This document shows, in pieces, positions 53,407 through 64,000 of a DNA stretch of 64,000 nucleotides. Under the pieces are notes generated by a model. That model saw only the letters and a program-made list of their open reading frames with translations. It did not search any database and was not told where the DNA came from. This DNA comes from CAXTKD01 sp964244885 (lineage in GTDB: Bacteria; Pseudomonadota; Alphaproteobacteria; Sphingomonadales; Sphingomonadaceae): NCBI GenBank assembly GCA_964244885.1, contig CAXTKD010000001.1, positions 62,001-126,000 of the forward strand. The letters are read 5' to 3'. Every line of letters starts with the position of its first letter. Within the stretch, counting starts at the first letter, position 1. A program made the translations under genes and the position numbers.

Positions 53407-54827
53407 GCGACGCTGGCGAAACCCACCAACTGCGTGCCGAAGTGGCGCGGCTGACGGCGCGCGTCGCCGAGCTCGAAGCCGGCGACAGCGCGGCGCTTCG
53501 TGACAGCCGGCAACGGCTCGATTACGCGTTGAGCGCCGCCCACATCGTCGCCTGGGACTGGGACCCCGTGAACGGCCATGTCCAGCACAGCACCGACGTC
53601 AATCATAACATCCGCGACCAGGTCACGACGCGCACCGATTACGCCCGGATGATCCATCCCGACGATGCGCCGCGCGTCGCGCAGGCGTTCGACGACGCCT
53701 ATCGCGCCGGCACCGAATATCGCGCCGAATACCGCATCCTCACGCCCGCCGGCACGCGCTGGATCATGAGCGCCGGCCGGCCGTTCGAGACGTCCGACGG
53801 CGGCCGCCGGATGAGCGGCATCGTCCTCGACGTCACCGCGCGCCACGACGCCGACGACGATCTGCGCGAGAGCGCCGAGCACCTGCGCCTCGCCATCGAC
53901 GCGGCGCAGCTTGGCGACTGGAGCGCCGATCGCGCAACCAACATCGTCGAGCTGTCGGAGCGCGCCGCGGGCTTCCTCGGTCTCGACGGCCCGTGCGCGA
54001 TACCGCGCCCTGAGGTCCACGCCCCCATCCATCCGGACGATCTGCGGCAACTCCTCGCCCAGATCGACGACGCTCTGGAGCGGCGCGAAGCCTATGTCGT
54101 CGAGTTCCGCGTTCCCCACGCCGCCGGCACCCGGTGGCTGATGATGTCCGGACGCGGCACTTATGGCGACGATGGCTCGCTCGTCGGCCAGATCGGCGTC
54201 ATGCAGGACATCACGGCTCGGCGCGACGCCGAGGAGCGCCAGCAATTGCTGATGCGCGAACTCAATCACCGGGTGAAGAACACGCTGGCGATCGTCCAAG
54301 CGCTGGCGCTGCAAAGCCGGCGCGGCTCGACGACGCCCGAGGCGTTCTCGGAGTCGTTCGATGGCCGCCTTCGCACGCTGTCGGCCGCGCACTCGCTGCT
54401 CACTCGGACCAGCTGGCAGGGCGCCGGGGTGGCGGAGGTCGCGCACGGCGCGCTCCAGCCCTTCGACACCGCCGGGCAGCGGATCGCCATGGCGGGGCCT
54501 CCCGTCTTGCTGGCATCGTCGGTCGCGCTGAACCTCGCGCTCGGCCTTCACGAGCTTGCGACCAATGCCCTCAAATACGGTTCTCTTTCGGGAGAATCGG
54601 GTACCGTGTCGCTCGAGTGGTCGATCGACGGCGATGCGCTCATGGTGCGTTGGCTCGAACGGGGAGGGCCTGTGGTCGTCCTGCCCGAACGGCGCGGCTT
54701 CGGCGTCCGCCTCATCAAGGATGGAGTGACCCGCGAGGTCGGCGGCGCGGCGACGCTCGACTTCAGGCCTGAGGGCCTGATCTGCGAGCTCCGTCTGCCG
54801 TTGTCGGACAAGGTCAGGCCGCTCTGA
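53403..54827 (+). CDS. PAS-PAS HWE-family histidine kinase
   Basis: A 474-residue cytoplasmic sensor. A short coiled coil is followed by two PAS/PAC domains (each closing with IVLDVTARHDADDDLRES and IGVMQDITARRDAEER). Then comes an HWE/HisKA_2 kinase with the H-box ELNHRVKNTLAIVQALALQS and ATPase motif ELATNALKYGSLSGESG. HWE kinases are typical of alphaproteobacteria and often sense light, oxygen or general stress. No response regulator is adjacent. Confidence 0.9.
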   Translation: MSDAGETHQLRAEVARLTARVAELEAGDSAALRDSRQRLDYALSAAHIVAWDWDPVNGHVQHSTDVNHNIRDQVTTRTDYARMIHPDDAPRVAQAFDDAYRAGTEYRAEYRILTPAGTRWIMSAGRPFETSDGGRRMSGIVLDVTARHDADDDLRESAEHLRLAIDAAQLGDWSADRATNIVELSERAAGFLGLDGPCAIPRPEVHAPIHPDDLRQLLAQIDDALERREAYVVEFRVPHAAGTRWLMMSGRGTYGDDGSLVGQIGVMQDITARRDAEERQQLLMRELNHRVKNTLAIVQALALQSRRGSTTPEAFSESFDGRLRTLSAAHSLLTRTSWQGAGVAEVAHGALQPFDTAGQRIAMAGPPVLLASSVALNLALGLHELATNALKYGSLSGESGTVSLEWSIDGDALMVRWLERGGPVVVLPERRGFGVRLIKDGVTREVGGAATLDFRPEGLICELRLPLSDKVRPL

Positions 54828-54877
54828 CTTGCGCCGCCTCCCCGCGATGATATAGACCCCGCCCACCCGAAGGCCTG

Positions 54878-54962
54878 GCGGGCGTGGCGGAACTGGTAGA
54901 CGCGGCAGGTTTAGGTCCTGTTGTCGAAAGACGTGGGGGTTCGAGTCCCTTCGCCCGCACCA
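54878..54962 (+). tRNA. tRNA-Leu (anticodon UAG)
   Basis: Acceptor stem GCGGGCG pairs with CGCCCGC, D-arm AACTGGTAGAC, anticodon stem GCAGG/CCTGT around loop TTTAGGT with anticodon TAG, a long variable arm, T-arm GGGGGTTCGAGTCCC, and CCA encoded. Length 85 nt fits the class II leucine type. Confidence 0.93.
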
Positions 54963-55008
54963 CGGCCTGCCGACCCAGATAGATTCAGTCGAGAAAGCCT
55001 GGAAGAAA

Positions 55009-56553
55009 ATGCGTATTGCCGAGACGTTGAACGAGGGCCTGAAGCGCGAATACAGCGTCACCATTCCCGCCAAGACGCTGGCCAGCAAGGTCGACGCGCA
55101 GCTGGCGACCGCCGCCCAGCAGATCCGCATGCCGGGGTTTCGGCCGGGCAAGGTGCCGGTGAACCTCGTTCGCAAGATGCACGGCGAGGCGCTGGGCCGC
55201 GATGCGCTCAACGAGGCGGTTCAGGAGGCGGTCAACAAGGTGATCGCCGAGAACCAGATCCGCCCGGCGATGCAGCCTAAGGTCGATCTCGACGACTATC
55301 AGGAAGGCAAGGACGTCTCGCTGAAGGTGGCGCTCGAGGTGCTGCCGAAGGTCGAGTTGCCGCCGGTCGAGGGCATCAAGCTGGAGAAACTGACCGTCGA
55401 TCCGACCGATGCCGACATGACCGAGGCGCTGAAGCGCCTTGCCGACCAGCAGAAAAGCTTCGACGCGGCGCCCGCTGCCTATGCTGCCAAAACCGGCGAT
55501 GCCCTCCTTGTCGACTTCAAGGGCATGGTCGATGGCGAGGTGTTCGAAGGCGGCACCGGCGAGGGCATGCAGATCGAGCTCGGCTCGGGCCAGCTCATCC
55601 CGGGTTTCGAGGACCAGCTGATCGGCGCCAGAGCGAACGACCAACGCACCGTCAAGGTGACTTTCCCGGCCGACTACAACGTCGATTATCTGAAGGGCAA
55701 GCCGGCCGAGTTCGCGGTGATGGTCAACGAGGTCCGCACGCCTAAGGAAGTCGCGCTCGACGATTCGCTCGCCGCGAATCTCGGGATCGAAACCTTGGAC
55801 AAGCTCAAGGAAATCCTGAAGGATTCGCTGGGCCAGGAGTCGGCCGGGCTCACCCGCACGCATATGAAGCGCAAGCTCCTCGACCATCTCGCGGCGAGCA
55901 CGGACTTCGCGGTGCCGCAGTCGATGGTCGACGCCGAGTTCGATCAGATCTGGCAGCAGCTGGAGCACGAAGCGGATCACGAGGCCGATGCCGAGGCCGC
56001 GAAGACGGCCCTGGAGGACGATCGTGACGAATACCGCCGCATCGCGGAACGCCGGGTCCGCCTGGGGCTGCTGCTCTCGGAGATCGGCCAGACCAATGGC
56101 GTCGAAGTCTCGGCGCAGGAAATGAGCCGCCTCGTCGGGCAGGAAGCGAGCCGCTATCCGCAGGACCAGCGCGGGCAGGTGGTCAAATATTTCCAGGAGA
56201 ACCCGGTGGCGGCGGCGCAGCTGCGCGCGCCTCTCTATGAGGACAAGGTCGTCGACTGGCTGATCGACAGGGCCGAGGTCACCGAGCGCAAGGTGGGTCG
56301 CGACGAGCTGCAAGCGGCGATCGAGAGCGAGGACGAGACGCCAAGCGGTCATGTCCACGGCCCCGATTGCGGCCACGATCATCACGATCACGCGCCCGCC
56401 AAGCCCAGGAAGGCCGCGAAGGCCAAGGCCGAGCCCACGGAAACGGCCAAGGCCAAGGCGAAGCCGGTCAAGGCGGAGGCGGCGGCCGCGGCCGCCGAAC
56501 CCGCGCCCGCGAAAACCGCGAAACCCAGGAAGGCCGCGGCCGCCAAATCCTGA
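55009..56553 (+). CDS. tig: Trigger factor chaperone with long C-terminal extension
   Basis: A 514-residue ribosome-bound folding chaperone/PPIase. The ribosome-binding domain has VTIPAKTLASKVDAQL and FRPGKVPVNLVRK; the FKBP domain has DALLVDFKGMVDGEVFEGG. The C-terminal chaperone arm is followed by about 70 extra residues: a His/Cys patch (HVHGPDCGHDHHDH) and a lysine-alanine tail (AKPRKAAKAKAEPTE). The family is usually 430-450 residues. The tail may bind metal or RNA; that is a guess. Confidence 0.94.
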   Translation: MRIAETLNEGLKREYSVTIPAKTLASKVDAQLATAAQQIRMPGFRPGKVPVNLVRKMHGEALGRDALNEAVQEAVNKVIAENQIRPAMQPKVDLDDYQEGKDVSLKVALEVLPKVELPPVEGIKLEKLTVDPTDADMTEALKRLADQQKSFDAAPAAYAAKTGDALLVDFKGMVDGEVFEGGTGEGMQIELGSGQLIPGFEDQLIGARANDQRTVKVTFPADYNVDYLKGKPAEFAVMVNEVRTPKEVALDDSLAANLGIETLDKLKEILKDSLGQESAGLTRTHMKRKLLDHLAASTDFAVPQSMVDAEFDQIWQQLEHEADHEADAEAAKTALEDDRDEYRRIAERRVRLGLLLSEIGQTNGVEVSAQEMSRLVGQEASRYPQDQRGQVVKYFQENPVAAAQLRAPLYEDKVVDWLIDRAEVTERKVGRDELQAAIESEDETPSGHVHGPDCGHDHHDHAPAKPRKAAKAKAEPTETAKAKAKPVKAEAAAAAAEPAPAKTAKPRKAAAAKS

Positions 56554-56682
56554 ATCAAGCATGAACGGCGGCGCATCCGGTTTCGGGGCGCCGTCTTTTA
56601 TGCTATCGATGCCCGCGAGCGATGGAAGTTGCACAAGTTTGCCGGGTCCGCCTAGCGGCTGATCTGCCTCGGGGGTGCGTGT

Positions 56683-57885
56683 ATGAGCCTCGATCCAGCG
56701 ACGCTGGCCGTTGTTGCGTGCATCATGAGCGCCGTGGTCGGCGCTCTGCTGCTGTTCTCATGGTTTCACGACCGGCGCTCCGCCGCGCTCGGCTGGTGGA
56801 GCCTGTGCTGCCTGACGGCGGCGGCGGCCTCGATCTGCTACATGATGGACGGCGCCATGTCGTCGTCGCCTGGCCGCCAGCTCGGCAACGGCCTGTTCGC
56901 GCTGGCCTTTGGTCTCAGCTACGGTGCGGCACGCCGTTTCAATGGCAAGTCGATGCCTTGGCCGGTCGTTCTCGCAGGCCCCTTCGTCTGGTTCGCAGCC
57001 ATCGCCGGCTTCAATCTCGATTTCTATGCGCGCCTGGTCGTCATGTCGGTGATCGTCGGCGCCTACGGCTTCATGACGGCGCGCGAGCTGTGGGTCGGAA
57101 GCCTGCGTAACATGCCGTCGCAACGCGCCGCAGCGGTCGTCACCGCGGTCAATGCGGCCTATTTCCTCCTGCGGCCGCTTGGCGGGCCCGGCATCAGCGC
57201 GCCAGGGCACGGCGTCCCGGTCGAGCCGACCGCCGGCTGGCTGTCGGTCGTCGGCATCGTTATCATTCTTTACGCCATGATCTTTGGTTTCCTGATCATG
57301 GCGATGGCCAAGGAAAAGGCCGATCTTGAGCATCGCCGCGCCGCGCTGGTCGATCCGCTGACCGGCGTCTGCAACCGCCGCGCCTTCATGATCGAGGCCG
57401 CGCACCTCCTCGCCGACGCGCAGCGCGCCAACCGCCCCGCGGCGCTGGTGATGTTCGATCTCGATCATTTCAAGGCGGTTAACGACGGTCACGGCCATAT
57501 CGTCGGTGACCAGACGCTCGTCGAATTCTGCGCGGCCGCCGCCGCTGGCGCGCCGATGCGGTCGACGCTCGGGCGACTGGGAGGCGAGGAGTTCGCGATC
57601 TTCGTCGACGGCTTCGACCACAAGCGCGCCGTCGAGATGGCGGAAGCGATCCGGCTCAGTCTCGCCGAGCTGGCGGCCGTTGTCATGGGGCGTCCGGTCG
57701 CGGCGACCGTCAGCGCCGGCGTCGCGGCGGCTCCAGTCGGCAATGTGACGCTCGCCGACCTGATGGCGAGCGCCGACGCCGCGCTCTACCGCGCCAAGGC
57801 GCAGGGCCGGAATCGGGTCGTCGCGGAGCTCTACAGCGTCGACGGCCCGAAGCGGGCCGGCGCCGGGACGATGGTCGCCGCCTAG
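56683..57885 (+). CDS. Membrane-bound GGDEF diguanylate cyclase
   Basis: A 400-residue protein with an N-terminal multi-helix membrane sensor (about residues 1-215, e.g. AVVACIMSAVVGALLLFSWF) and a C-terminal GGDEF domain (LTGVCNRRAFM, GRLGGEEFAIFVDG). The GGEEF form of the active-site motif is catalytically competent in this family. It should make cyclic di-GMP in response to an unknown signal. Confidence 0.9.
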   Translation: MSLDPATLAVVACIMSAVVGALLLFSWFHDRRSAALGWWSLCCLTAAAASICYMMDGAMSSSPGRQLGNGLFALAFGLSYGAARRFNGKSMPWPVVLAGPFVWFAAIAGFNLDFYARLVVMSVIVGAYGFMTARELWVGSLRNMPSQRAAAVVTAVNAAYFLLRPLGGPGISAPGHGVPVEPTAGWLSVVGIVIILYAMIFGFLIMAMAKEKADLEHRRAALVDPLTGVCNRRAFMIEAAHLLADAQRANRPAALVMFDLDHFKAVNDGHGHIVGDQTLVEFCAAAAAGAPMRSTLGRLGGEEFAIFVDGFDHKRAVEMAEAIRLSLAELAAVVMGRPVAATVSAGVAAAPVGNVTLADLMASADAALYRAKAQGRNRVVAELYSVDGPKRAGAGTMVAA

Positions 57886-57906
57886 CCTCTTATTTTCCGC
57901 GATTGC

Positions 57907-57972
57907 TTGACTCTCGGGCGCGCCATTTCCATATCCACGCAGTCGTTAGCACTCGCTTTCGGTGAGTGCTAA
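57907..57972 (+). promoter_or_regulatory. groESL promoter with CIRCE operator
   Basis: TTGACT (57907-57912) and CATATC (57930-57935) are 17 bp apart; the CTTG start and CCATATCC also fit a heat-shock sigma-32 promoter of alphaproteobacteria. Immediately downstream is a perfect CIRCE, TTAGCACTC-N9-GAGTGCTAA (57946-57972), the HrcA repressor site. Confidence 0.9.
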
Positions 57973-58011
57973 GTGACACCCGATTTCAACATTACAGATA
58001 TGGTGAAGCGC

Positions 58012-58299
58012 ATGAATTTTCGACCGCTCCACGACCGCGTGCTCGTCCGCCGCGTCGAGGCCGAGGAAAAGACCACCGGCGGGATCATCATTCCCGACAC
58101 GGCCAAGGAAAAGCCGCAGGAAGGCGAAGTCGTCTCCGTCGGAACCGGCGCGCGCAACGAGGCGGGGGAGGTTCACCCGCTCGAGGTCAAGGCCGGCGAC
58201 AAGATCCTTTTCGGCAAATGGTCGGGCACCGAGGTCAAGGTCAACGGCGAAGACCTTCTGATCATGAAGGAATCCGACATTCTGGGGATCGTCGGCTAA
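58012..58299 (+). CDS. groES: Co-chaperonin GroES
   Basis: A 95-residue GroES (NFRPLHDRVLVRRVEAEEKT, GGIIIPDTAKEKPQEGEV) with the mobile loop intact. I use ATG 58012, the family start, rather than the in-frame GTG at 57973, which lies almost inside the CIRCE element. It lies 54 bp before groEL. Confidence 0.97.
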   Translation: MNFRPLHDRVLVRRVEAEEKTTGGIIIPDTAKEKPQEGEVVSVGTGARNEAGEVHPLEVKAGDKILFGKWSGTEVKVNGEDLLIMKESDILGIVG

Positions 58300-58353
58300 C
58301 CGCTCCACAATCCTCCATCTTCTCCACTTATTCAGATTTGAAAGGCAGCCACC

Positions 58354-60006
<1,653 letters not shown>

Positions 60007-60030
60007 GCCAAGCCACTTGCGCCTGAAATG

Positions 60031-60063
60031 AAGGGCCGGGGGAGCAATCCTCCGGCCCTTTCT
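60031..60063 (+). terminator. Terminator after groEL
   Basis: AAGGGCCGGGGGA-GCAA-TCCTCCGGCCCTT followed by TCTT forms a GC-rich stem with a short T-tract. It also serves the convergent nucleotidyltransferase gene that ends at 60071. Confidence 0.85.
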
Positions 60064-60070
60064 TATGGAT

Positions 60071-61105
60071 TCACTGCCACTCGTCGCTGTCCGGTGCGGC
60101 TTGAGCAGCGAGTGCTTGGCCTTCCGCCCGCAACTCGGCCGGAAACGCGGCCAGCATGGGATCGTCGAACGACAGGTGGGGCAGATATTCTCCGACCATC
60201 GCGGCGACGGCCTGTGCCTGCTTTCCGTCACGGCGCCTTTTGATTGGCTCGCGGTCGTCGCGCTTGGACAGCCAGAGCTTGTGGATCGCAAAGGCGCGCG
60301 GATCGGGCGCGACGATCGCCGCCGGAAACCCTGCATCATCGATGACCGTCTGCTCGGTCGATGGGCTGCTCTCCAACCACGCCAGGCCAGTGATCTCGAC
60401 CGGCAGAAGATCGGAGGCATCGTCGCCGATCCGGGATGGCGAAGCGGCGAAGGCTGAGCGCTTGGATGCGTGCGTGACCAGGTCAACGAGGAAACCCTTG
60501 TTGTTCGCGGCGCGAAAGCTGCCAGGCTCCGTCGGCGCGAAGCTCGCGTCGACCTTCTGCAGAAGGCCAAGCAGTCCGGTATCGCGCATCTCTCCCGAAG
60601 CGAGGTTCAGCGACGAGCGCGCGTCTAGCAGCAGGTCGATATCTGCGGTCGCAACGTGGACGTTGTCGAAATGGGCGCCTGCCATCATTTCATAGGCGTA
60701 AAGCGCATGTGTCCCGACCACTCGCAAGCCACCTCCAAGCAACCCTTGTTCACCTAGCTTGCGAAGGATGCGCGCACTCGTCACCGGCATTCTTCCGAGG
60801 CGCATGGCCCTGTTTACCGGCGCCATCCGCTGGATTTGCGCGCCAATTGACTTTCGGCGTGCCCTGATCGCGGCTTGGCCAGCCTTGAATCGTTCGTAAG
60901 CCAGTTCGGTTTCGCTTGAACGGACCCCAAGACTTTTCCACGCGTCGCCGACCTTGCGATAGAGATATTGCCGGCTAGACACCGTCTTCCACGTCATCGC
61001 GCCCTTGAAGCGCGTCGCATACTCCTGCGTTGCAGAGCGATAGGCGGCATACGCTTGCGCGGTGTCGATAAGCTGGCGCGCCTGTGTGCCGTCGAGAGCG
61101 AGCAT
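60071..61105 (-). CDS. GSU2403-family nucleotidyltransferase-fold protein
   Basis: A 344-residue protein. VVGTHALYAYEMMAG with ADIDLLLDARSS gives the nucleotidyltransferase G-x-DxD core, and an N-terminal helical region precedes it (LYRKVGDAWKSLGVRSSETE). Its family is known only from structural genomics, without function. It follows tamB on the minus strand after 50 bp. Confidence 0.85.
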   Translation of the reverse strand: MLALDGTQARQLIDTAQAYAAYRSATQEYATRFKGAMTWKTVSSRQYLYRKVGDAWKSLGVRSSETELAYERFKAGQAAIRARRKSIGAQIQRMAPVNRAMRLGRMPVTSARILRKLGEQGLLGGGLRVVGTHALYAYEMMAGAHFDNVHVATADIDLLLDARSSLNLASGEMRDTGLLGLLQKVDASFAPTEPGSFRAANNKGFLVDLVTHASKRSAFAASPSRIGDDASDLLPVEITGLAWLESSPSTEQTVIDDAGFPAAIVAPDPRAFAIHKLWLSKRDDREPIKRRRDGKQAQAVAAMVGEYLPHLSFDDPMLAAFPAELRAEGQALAAQAAPDSDEWQ

Positions 61106-61155
61106 CAGGCAATTTATCCCCTTTAAGTCTAGAAGGCAATCAAAAGGGGATAATG

Positions 61156-64000
61156 TTAATAATCCTTCGACAGCTTCAGGTTGACGCCCGTCCCGCCGAA
61201 CGTCGCGACCTGTGACAGGATCGACAGCGCCCGCGTCAGACGCACCTCGATCTGAGTCGCGGTATAGCCTTGGGCATCCGAGGCAAGCTCCACGTAGACG
61301 CGGTTGCCGATATATTTGCCCGCCGCGACGGTGGTGCCGCGCCGCTGGTCGGGGCGAGACGTTCGGGCGGTGGTGTCGCCCGGCAGGATACGCAAGCGGT
61401 CGATGCCGATGCCTTTTCGCAGCACGCCGAGCACGTCGAACTTGCCGGTGCCCGTCCCGCCCCGCAGCGATGCGACCGCGCCCGCGAGTTGGAGCGCCTC
61501 GGGCGCCGACAGATTGGTGATCGAGGTGCCGAACAGGACGCGCGACAGAACCTCGTCCTCGGGCAGCGCTGGGGTCGAACTGAAGCTCAGCTCGGGCCGC
61601 GCCGCGGTGCCCGAGATCTGAATGTTGGCGGTAAGTCCTTCCGAGCTGTTCGAGGCGAGGATGTCGATCACCGGATCGGCGGGGTAGCCGCCGGTGAAGC
61701 GCAGCCGGCCACGCGTCAGGTCGAAGCGGCGGCCGGCGAACTCGTAGGTGCCACGAATAAGATCGGCGCTGCCGGTGATCGAGAAGGTGTCGGTCGGCCC
61801 GGTCAGCTTGATCCGCGACATCCATTCGGAATCGAGGCCCATGCCGGTGACCTGCACCTTGTTGTCGGCATCGGCGTTGATCGCGAGCCGCCATATCGTC
61901 GGCTTGGCGCGGCGGGGCGCGTCGCGCCGGACGAGGTAGGCGTTGACCTCCGTCACCGGCATGTCGGGCACCGCTTCGACGGCGGTGCGGCCGATGCGGA
62001 AGCTCGCCTTGGTGATCTTGAGGTCGCCGGAGATCAGGCCACCGCTCTTGTCGCTCTTGATCGCCAGCGGCCCAGTCGCGGTGGCGCGCAGGTCGTCGCG
62101 GCGCAGCACTTCGGCATTGGCGAGCTGGAGCTTCAGGTCGATCGGGAAGCCGCGATCCGCAGAGAGATCGATCGAGCCGCTACCGGAGACGGTGCCACCC
62201 TTGCCGGCGGTGCCGGTGAAGCTGGCGAATTGCAAGCGCGGTCCCGAGAAGCGGCCGTCGAGCTTGATGTTGTCGATCGCGGTGCCGAGCAGGGTGCTTT
62301 CCAGGTGTGCGCCATCGGCGCGCAGCGTGCCGCGGATCGTCGGCTCGCCGAGGTGGCCGCCGAAGTCGGCGGCGATGGCGACGGGGCCGCGCACGTCGAA
62401 GGCCGAGATGCCGGCAAGCGGCCAGATCGCGCCGGCGGGGCCGTTGAAGCGCGCCTGCGCGAACAGCGGCGCGGCGATCAGGCGCTGGAGCATCGGGTCG
62501 GCGGTACTGCCTGGGATCGGCCGGAGCTGCGCCTGCATGCGTCCGATGACCACGCCCTTGAGCTGGATCACCGCACGCGCCGCGGCGGCGTTGCCGTCGA
62601 TCGCGCCGGTGACCGCGATGTCCACAGGCTGCGACACCGCGGCCGACTCCGCCCGACTGAATTGCGCGATGCGGAGGTTGGCGTGGGCGCGGGGCAGGCC
62701 GCCGTTCGCCGGGAAGCTGGCGTCGACGGTGCCCGAGGCGCGACCGCCCAGGTTGAGGTTGGCGTAGGCGAGATCGAGAATGTCGAGGCCGACGCCGTCG
62801 AGGCGGGCGGCGAGCGCGGTGTCGGCGGCGAAGGTGCCTGAGAGCGTGAAGCGCCCCTCCGGCAACACGAGCGTCGCGGGTGCGAGGCGCCAGCCGCCGG
62901 CGACGGGCGTCAGCTCGGCGGGAGCCGCGAGCTTGACCGGGCGGCGCTGGATGGTGCCGTCGCCGCTGATGCTGACCCGGTTCGGCGTCAGCGCGACGAG
63001 GCCGTTGGCGGTGAACGGCACACCCTTCGAACCGCGCGCGGTGACGGCGATGCTGCCTTGCCCGGCGCGATAGTCGCCGCTGAAGGTGCCTGCGTCGATG
63101 TCGAGGTTATCGCGGCTAAGCCCAACGACCTCGACCTTGCCGGCGACCGCCGGGGCGTCGGTGTAAAAGATCGCGTTGCCGCGCAGCGTTCCCTTGGCGA
63201 TTGTCACGGGCGGCCCGAGCGCGAGGCGGGCGTTGGCGGCGTCGATCGCCGCGTCGACTCGCTGGACGTCGCCGGCGGGCGAGAAGCGCAAATTGCCGGT
63301 AAGGCCCGAGCCCTTGACCGCCAGCGTCCCCGCCAGCGCCGCGCCGGACTGGCGGAGCACCCCGCGCGCGACGACGCCGCCGATATCGAGCGAGGCGACA
63401 TCCAGCACGGTCGGTTGCGAGGCGACGCTGACGATATGGCCCGCAAGGCGCACCGGGCCATAGTCGGACCGGCCGGCGGCGGTCACCGACCAACCGTCCG
63501 ACGCCGCCGTCAATTTCGCCTCTATGCCGGCTAGGCCTATGCCCTGACCCGGACGACCCAGACGCAAAACGACATCCGGCCGCGCGAGCGGGCCGGTGAC
63601 GTGGAGCGATGTGACCGGACCGTAACGCCGCGACACGCCGCTCGCGGTGATGTCGTAGTGACCCGTGCGGTCGCTCATGCCCGAGCCCGTGAGCGTCAGG
63701 CCCGGCGCGGTGACGCGGGCGTTCGAGAAATAGACGTTGCCGCCCGGCGGAATGTCGATCGTCGCGTGCAGCGTCGGCAGGCCTTCCAGTACGCTCCGGA
63801 AGAAGCCGTTGTCGAGCCGCACGACCCTGGCGACGACGCTGCCGGTGAGGCGGGGGTTGCGGCGGTCGGCGGAGGGCACGACCCGGAGGTCGGCGTCGAC
63901 ATCGACGAGGCCGACGCCGGGGATCAGGTAGCGCGGCAGCTTGCCGAGGATGCCGACATTGTACTGGCCGGTCCGCAGGTCGAAGCGCAGGATGGCGCGG
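61156..64000 (-). CDS. tamB: TamB translocation and assembly module subunit, N-terminus cut by window edge
   Basis: About 948 residues of the C-terminal part of TamB, an inner-membrane-anchored periplasmic protein that moves phospholipids or autotransporters to the outer membrane with TamA. It shows long repeating beta-rich stretches (for example LASGIFTLSGTFAADTALAAR-type repeats) and the conserved DUF490 C-terminus (VDILASNSSEGLTANIQISG; LSRVLFGTSITNLSAPEALQ; EVRLTRALSILSQ). The frame stays open to the right window edge. Confidence 0.93.
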   Translation of the reverse strand, partial: RAILRFDLRTGQYNVGILGKLPRYLIPGVGLVDVDADLRVVPSADRRNPRLTGSVVARVVRLDNGFFRSVLEGLPTLHATIDIPPGGNVYFSNARVTAPGLTLTGSGMSDRTGHYDITASGVSRRYGPVTSLHVTGPLARPDVVLRLGRPGQGIGLAGIEAKLTAASDGWSVTAAGRSDYGPVRLAGHIVSVASQPTVLDVASLDIGGVVARGVLRQSGAALAGTLAVKGSGLTGNLRFSPAGDVQRVDAAIDAANARLALGPPVTIAKGTLRGNAIFYTDAPAVAGKVEVVGLSRDNLDIDAGTFSGDYRAGQGSIAVTARGSKGVPFTANGLVALTPNRVSISGDGTIQRRPVKLAAPAELTPVAGGWRLAPATLVLPEGRFTLSGTFAADTALAARLDGVGLDILDLAYANLNLGGRASGTVDASFPANGGLPRAHANLRIAQFSRAESAAVSQPVDIAVTGAIDGNAAAARAVIQLKGVVIGRMQAQLRPIPGSTADPMLQRLIAAPLFAQARFNGPAGAIWPLAGISAFDVRGPVAIAADFGGHLGEPTIRGTLRADGAHLESTLLGTAIDNIKLDGRFSGPRLQFASFTGTAGKGGTVSGSGSIDLSADRGFPIDLKLQLANAEVLRRDDLRATATGPLAIKSDKSGGLISGDLKITKASFRIGRTAVEAVPDMPVTEVNAYLVRRDAPRRAKPTIWRLAINADADNKVQVTGMGLDSEWMSRIKLTGPTDTFSITGSADLIRGTYEFAGRRFDLTRGRLRFTGGYPADPVIDILASNSSEGLTANIQISGTAARPELSFSSTPALPEDEVLSRVLFGTSITNLSAPEALQLAGAVASLRGGTGTGKFDVLGVLRKGIGIDRLRILPGDTTARTSRPDQRRGTTVAAGKYIGNRVYVELASDAQGYTATQIEVRLTRALSILSQVATFGGTGVNLKLSKDY

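Overview
The window is high-GC DNA from an alphaproteobacterium, most likely a member of the Sphingomonadales. The chromosomal genes support this: PEP-CTERM protein, S9 with a long acidic N-terminal extension, ctaA next to rplM-rpsI, CIRCE-controlled groESL, an HWE histidine kinase and TamB. Species-level assignment is not possible from the sequence alone.

Layout. 1-3.7 kb is chromosomal: argC (cut by the window edge), a DsbD/ScsB-like thiol:disulfide reductase and a PEP-CTERM protein. From 3,702 to 46,910 lies a mobile element of about 43 kb inserted at the 3' end of rpsI. A 21-bp exact direct repeat of the rpsI terminus flanks it (3,702-3,722 and 46,890-46,910). A tyrosine integrase sits just inside the right end, with candidate arm-type repeats at both ends. 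46.9-64 kb is chromosome again: rpsI-rplM, ctaA, a MerC-like/Zur pair, dxs, a MazEF-type toxin-antitoxin pair, tlyA, an HWE kinase, tRNA-Leu(UAG), trigger factor, a diguanylate cyclase, groESL, a GSU2403-type nucleotidyltransferase and tamB (cut by the window edge).

Inside the element, left to right: (i) 4.6-11.5 kb, a tightly packed cluster that looks like an undescribed ribosomal-peptide (RiPP-like) system. It has a 35-residue precursor-like peptide, two HEAT-tailed proteins (one with cupin-like His ligands), a short-chain dehydrogenase and a four-part MacAB-type exporter. (ii) 11.5-13.4 kb, mostly non-coding, with an IS630-family remnant and a structured repeat. (iii) 13.5-28.7 kb, high-GC cargo: a small membrane/outer-membrane operon, an EEP phosphodiesterase, a glycan/glycolipid cluster (two GT4 enzymes, PAP2, DgkA, GINT1-like protein, CDP-glycerol transferase-like protein, flippase) and an ECF sigma/FecR/TonB-receptor trio. 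(iv) 29-33.8 kb, a mobilisation module: MOBQ-type TraA relaxase, a recognisable oriT, TraC, TraD, and a TraG coupling-protein gene broken by a one-base frameshift. No type IV secretion genes are visible. (v) 33.9-39.5 kb, maintenance-type genes: DUF736, an OmpA-like protein, an MNT-HEPN fusion, DUF2958, ParB and a second copy of the structured repeat. (vi) 39.6-45.3 kb, a four-gene translationally coupled operon: DNA methyltransferase, a protein with both a MORC/MutL-like ATPase and a histidine-kinase module, a receiver-like protein and an unknown protein. It is a good candidate for a phage-defence system.

The strongest leads are the peptide cluster (i) and the methyltransferase/double-ATPase operon (vi). 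The element's boundaries and oriT are defined well enough to test by PCR or comparative genomics.
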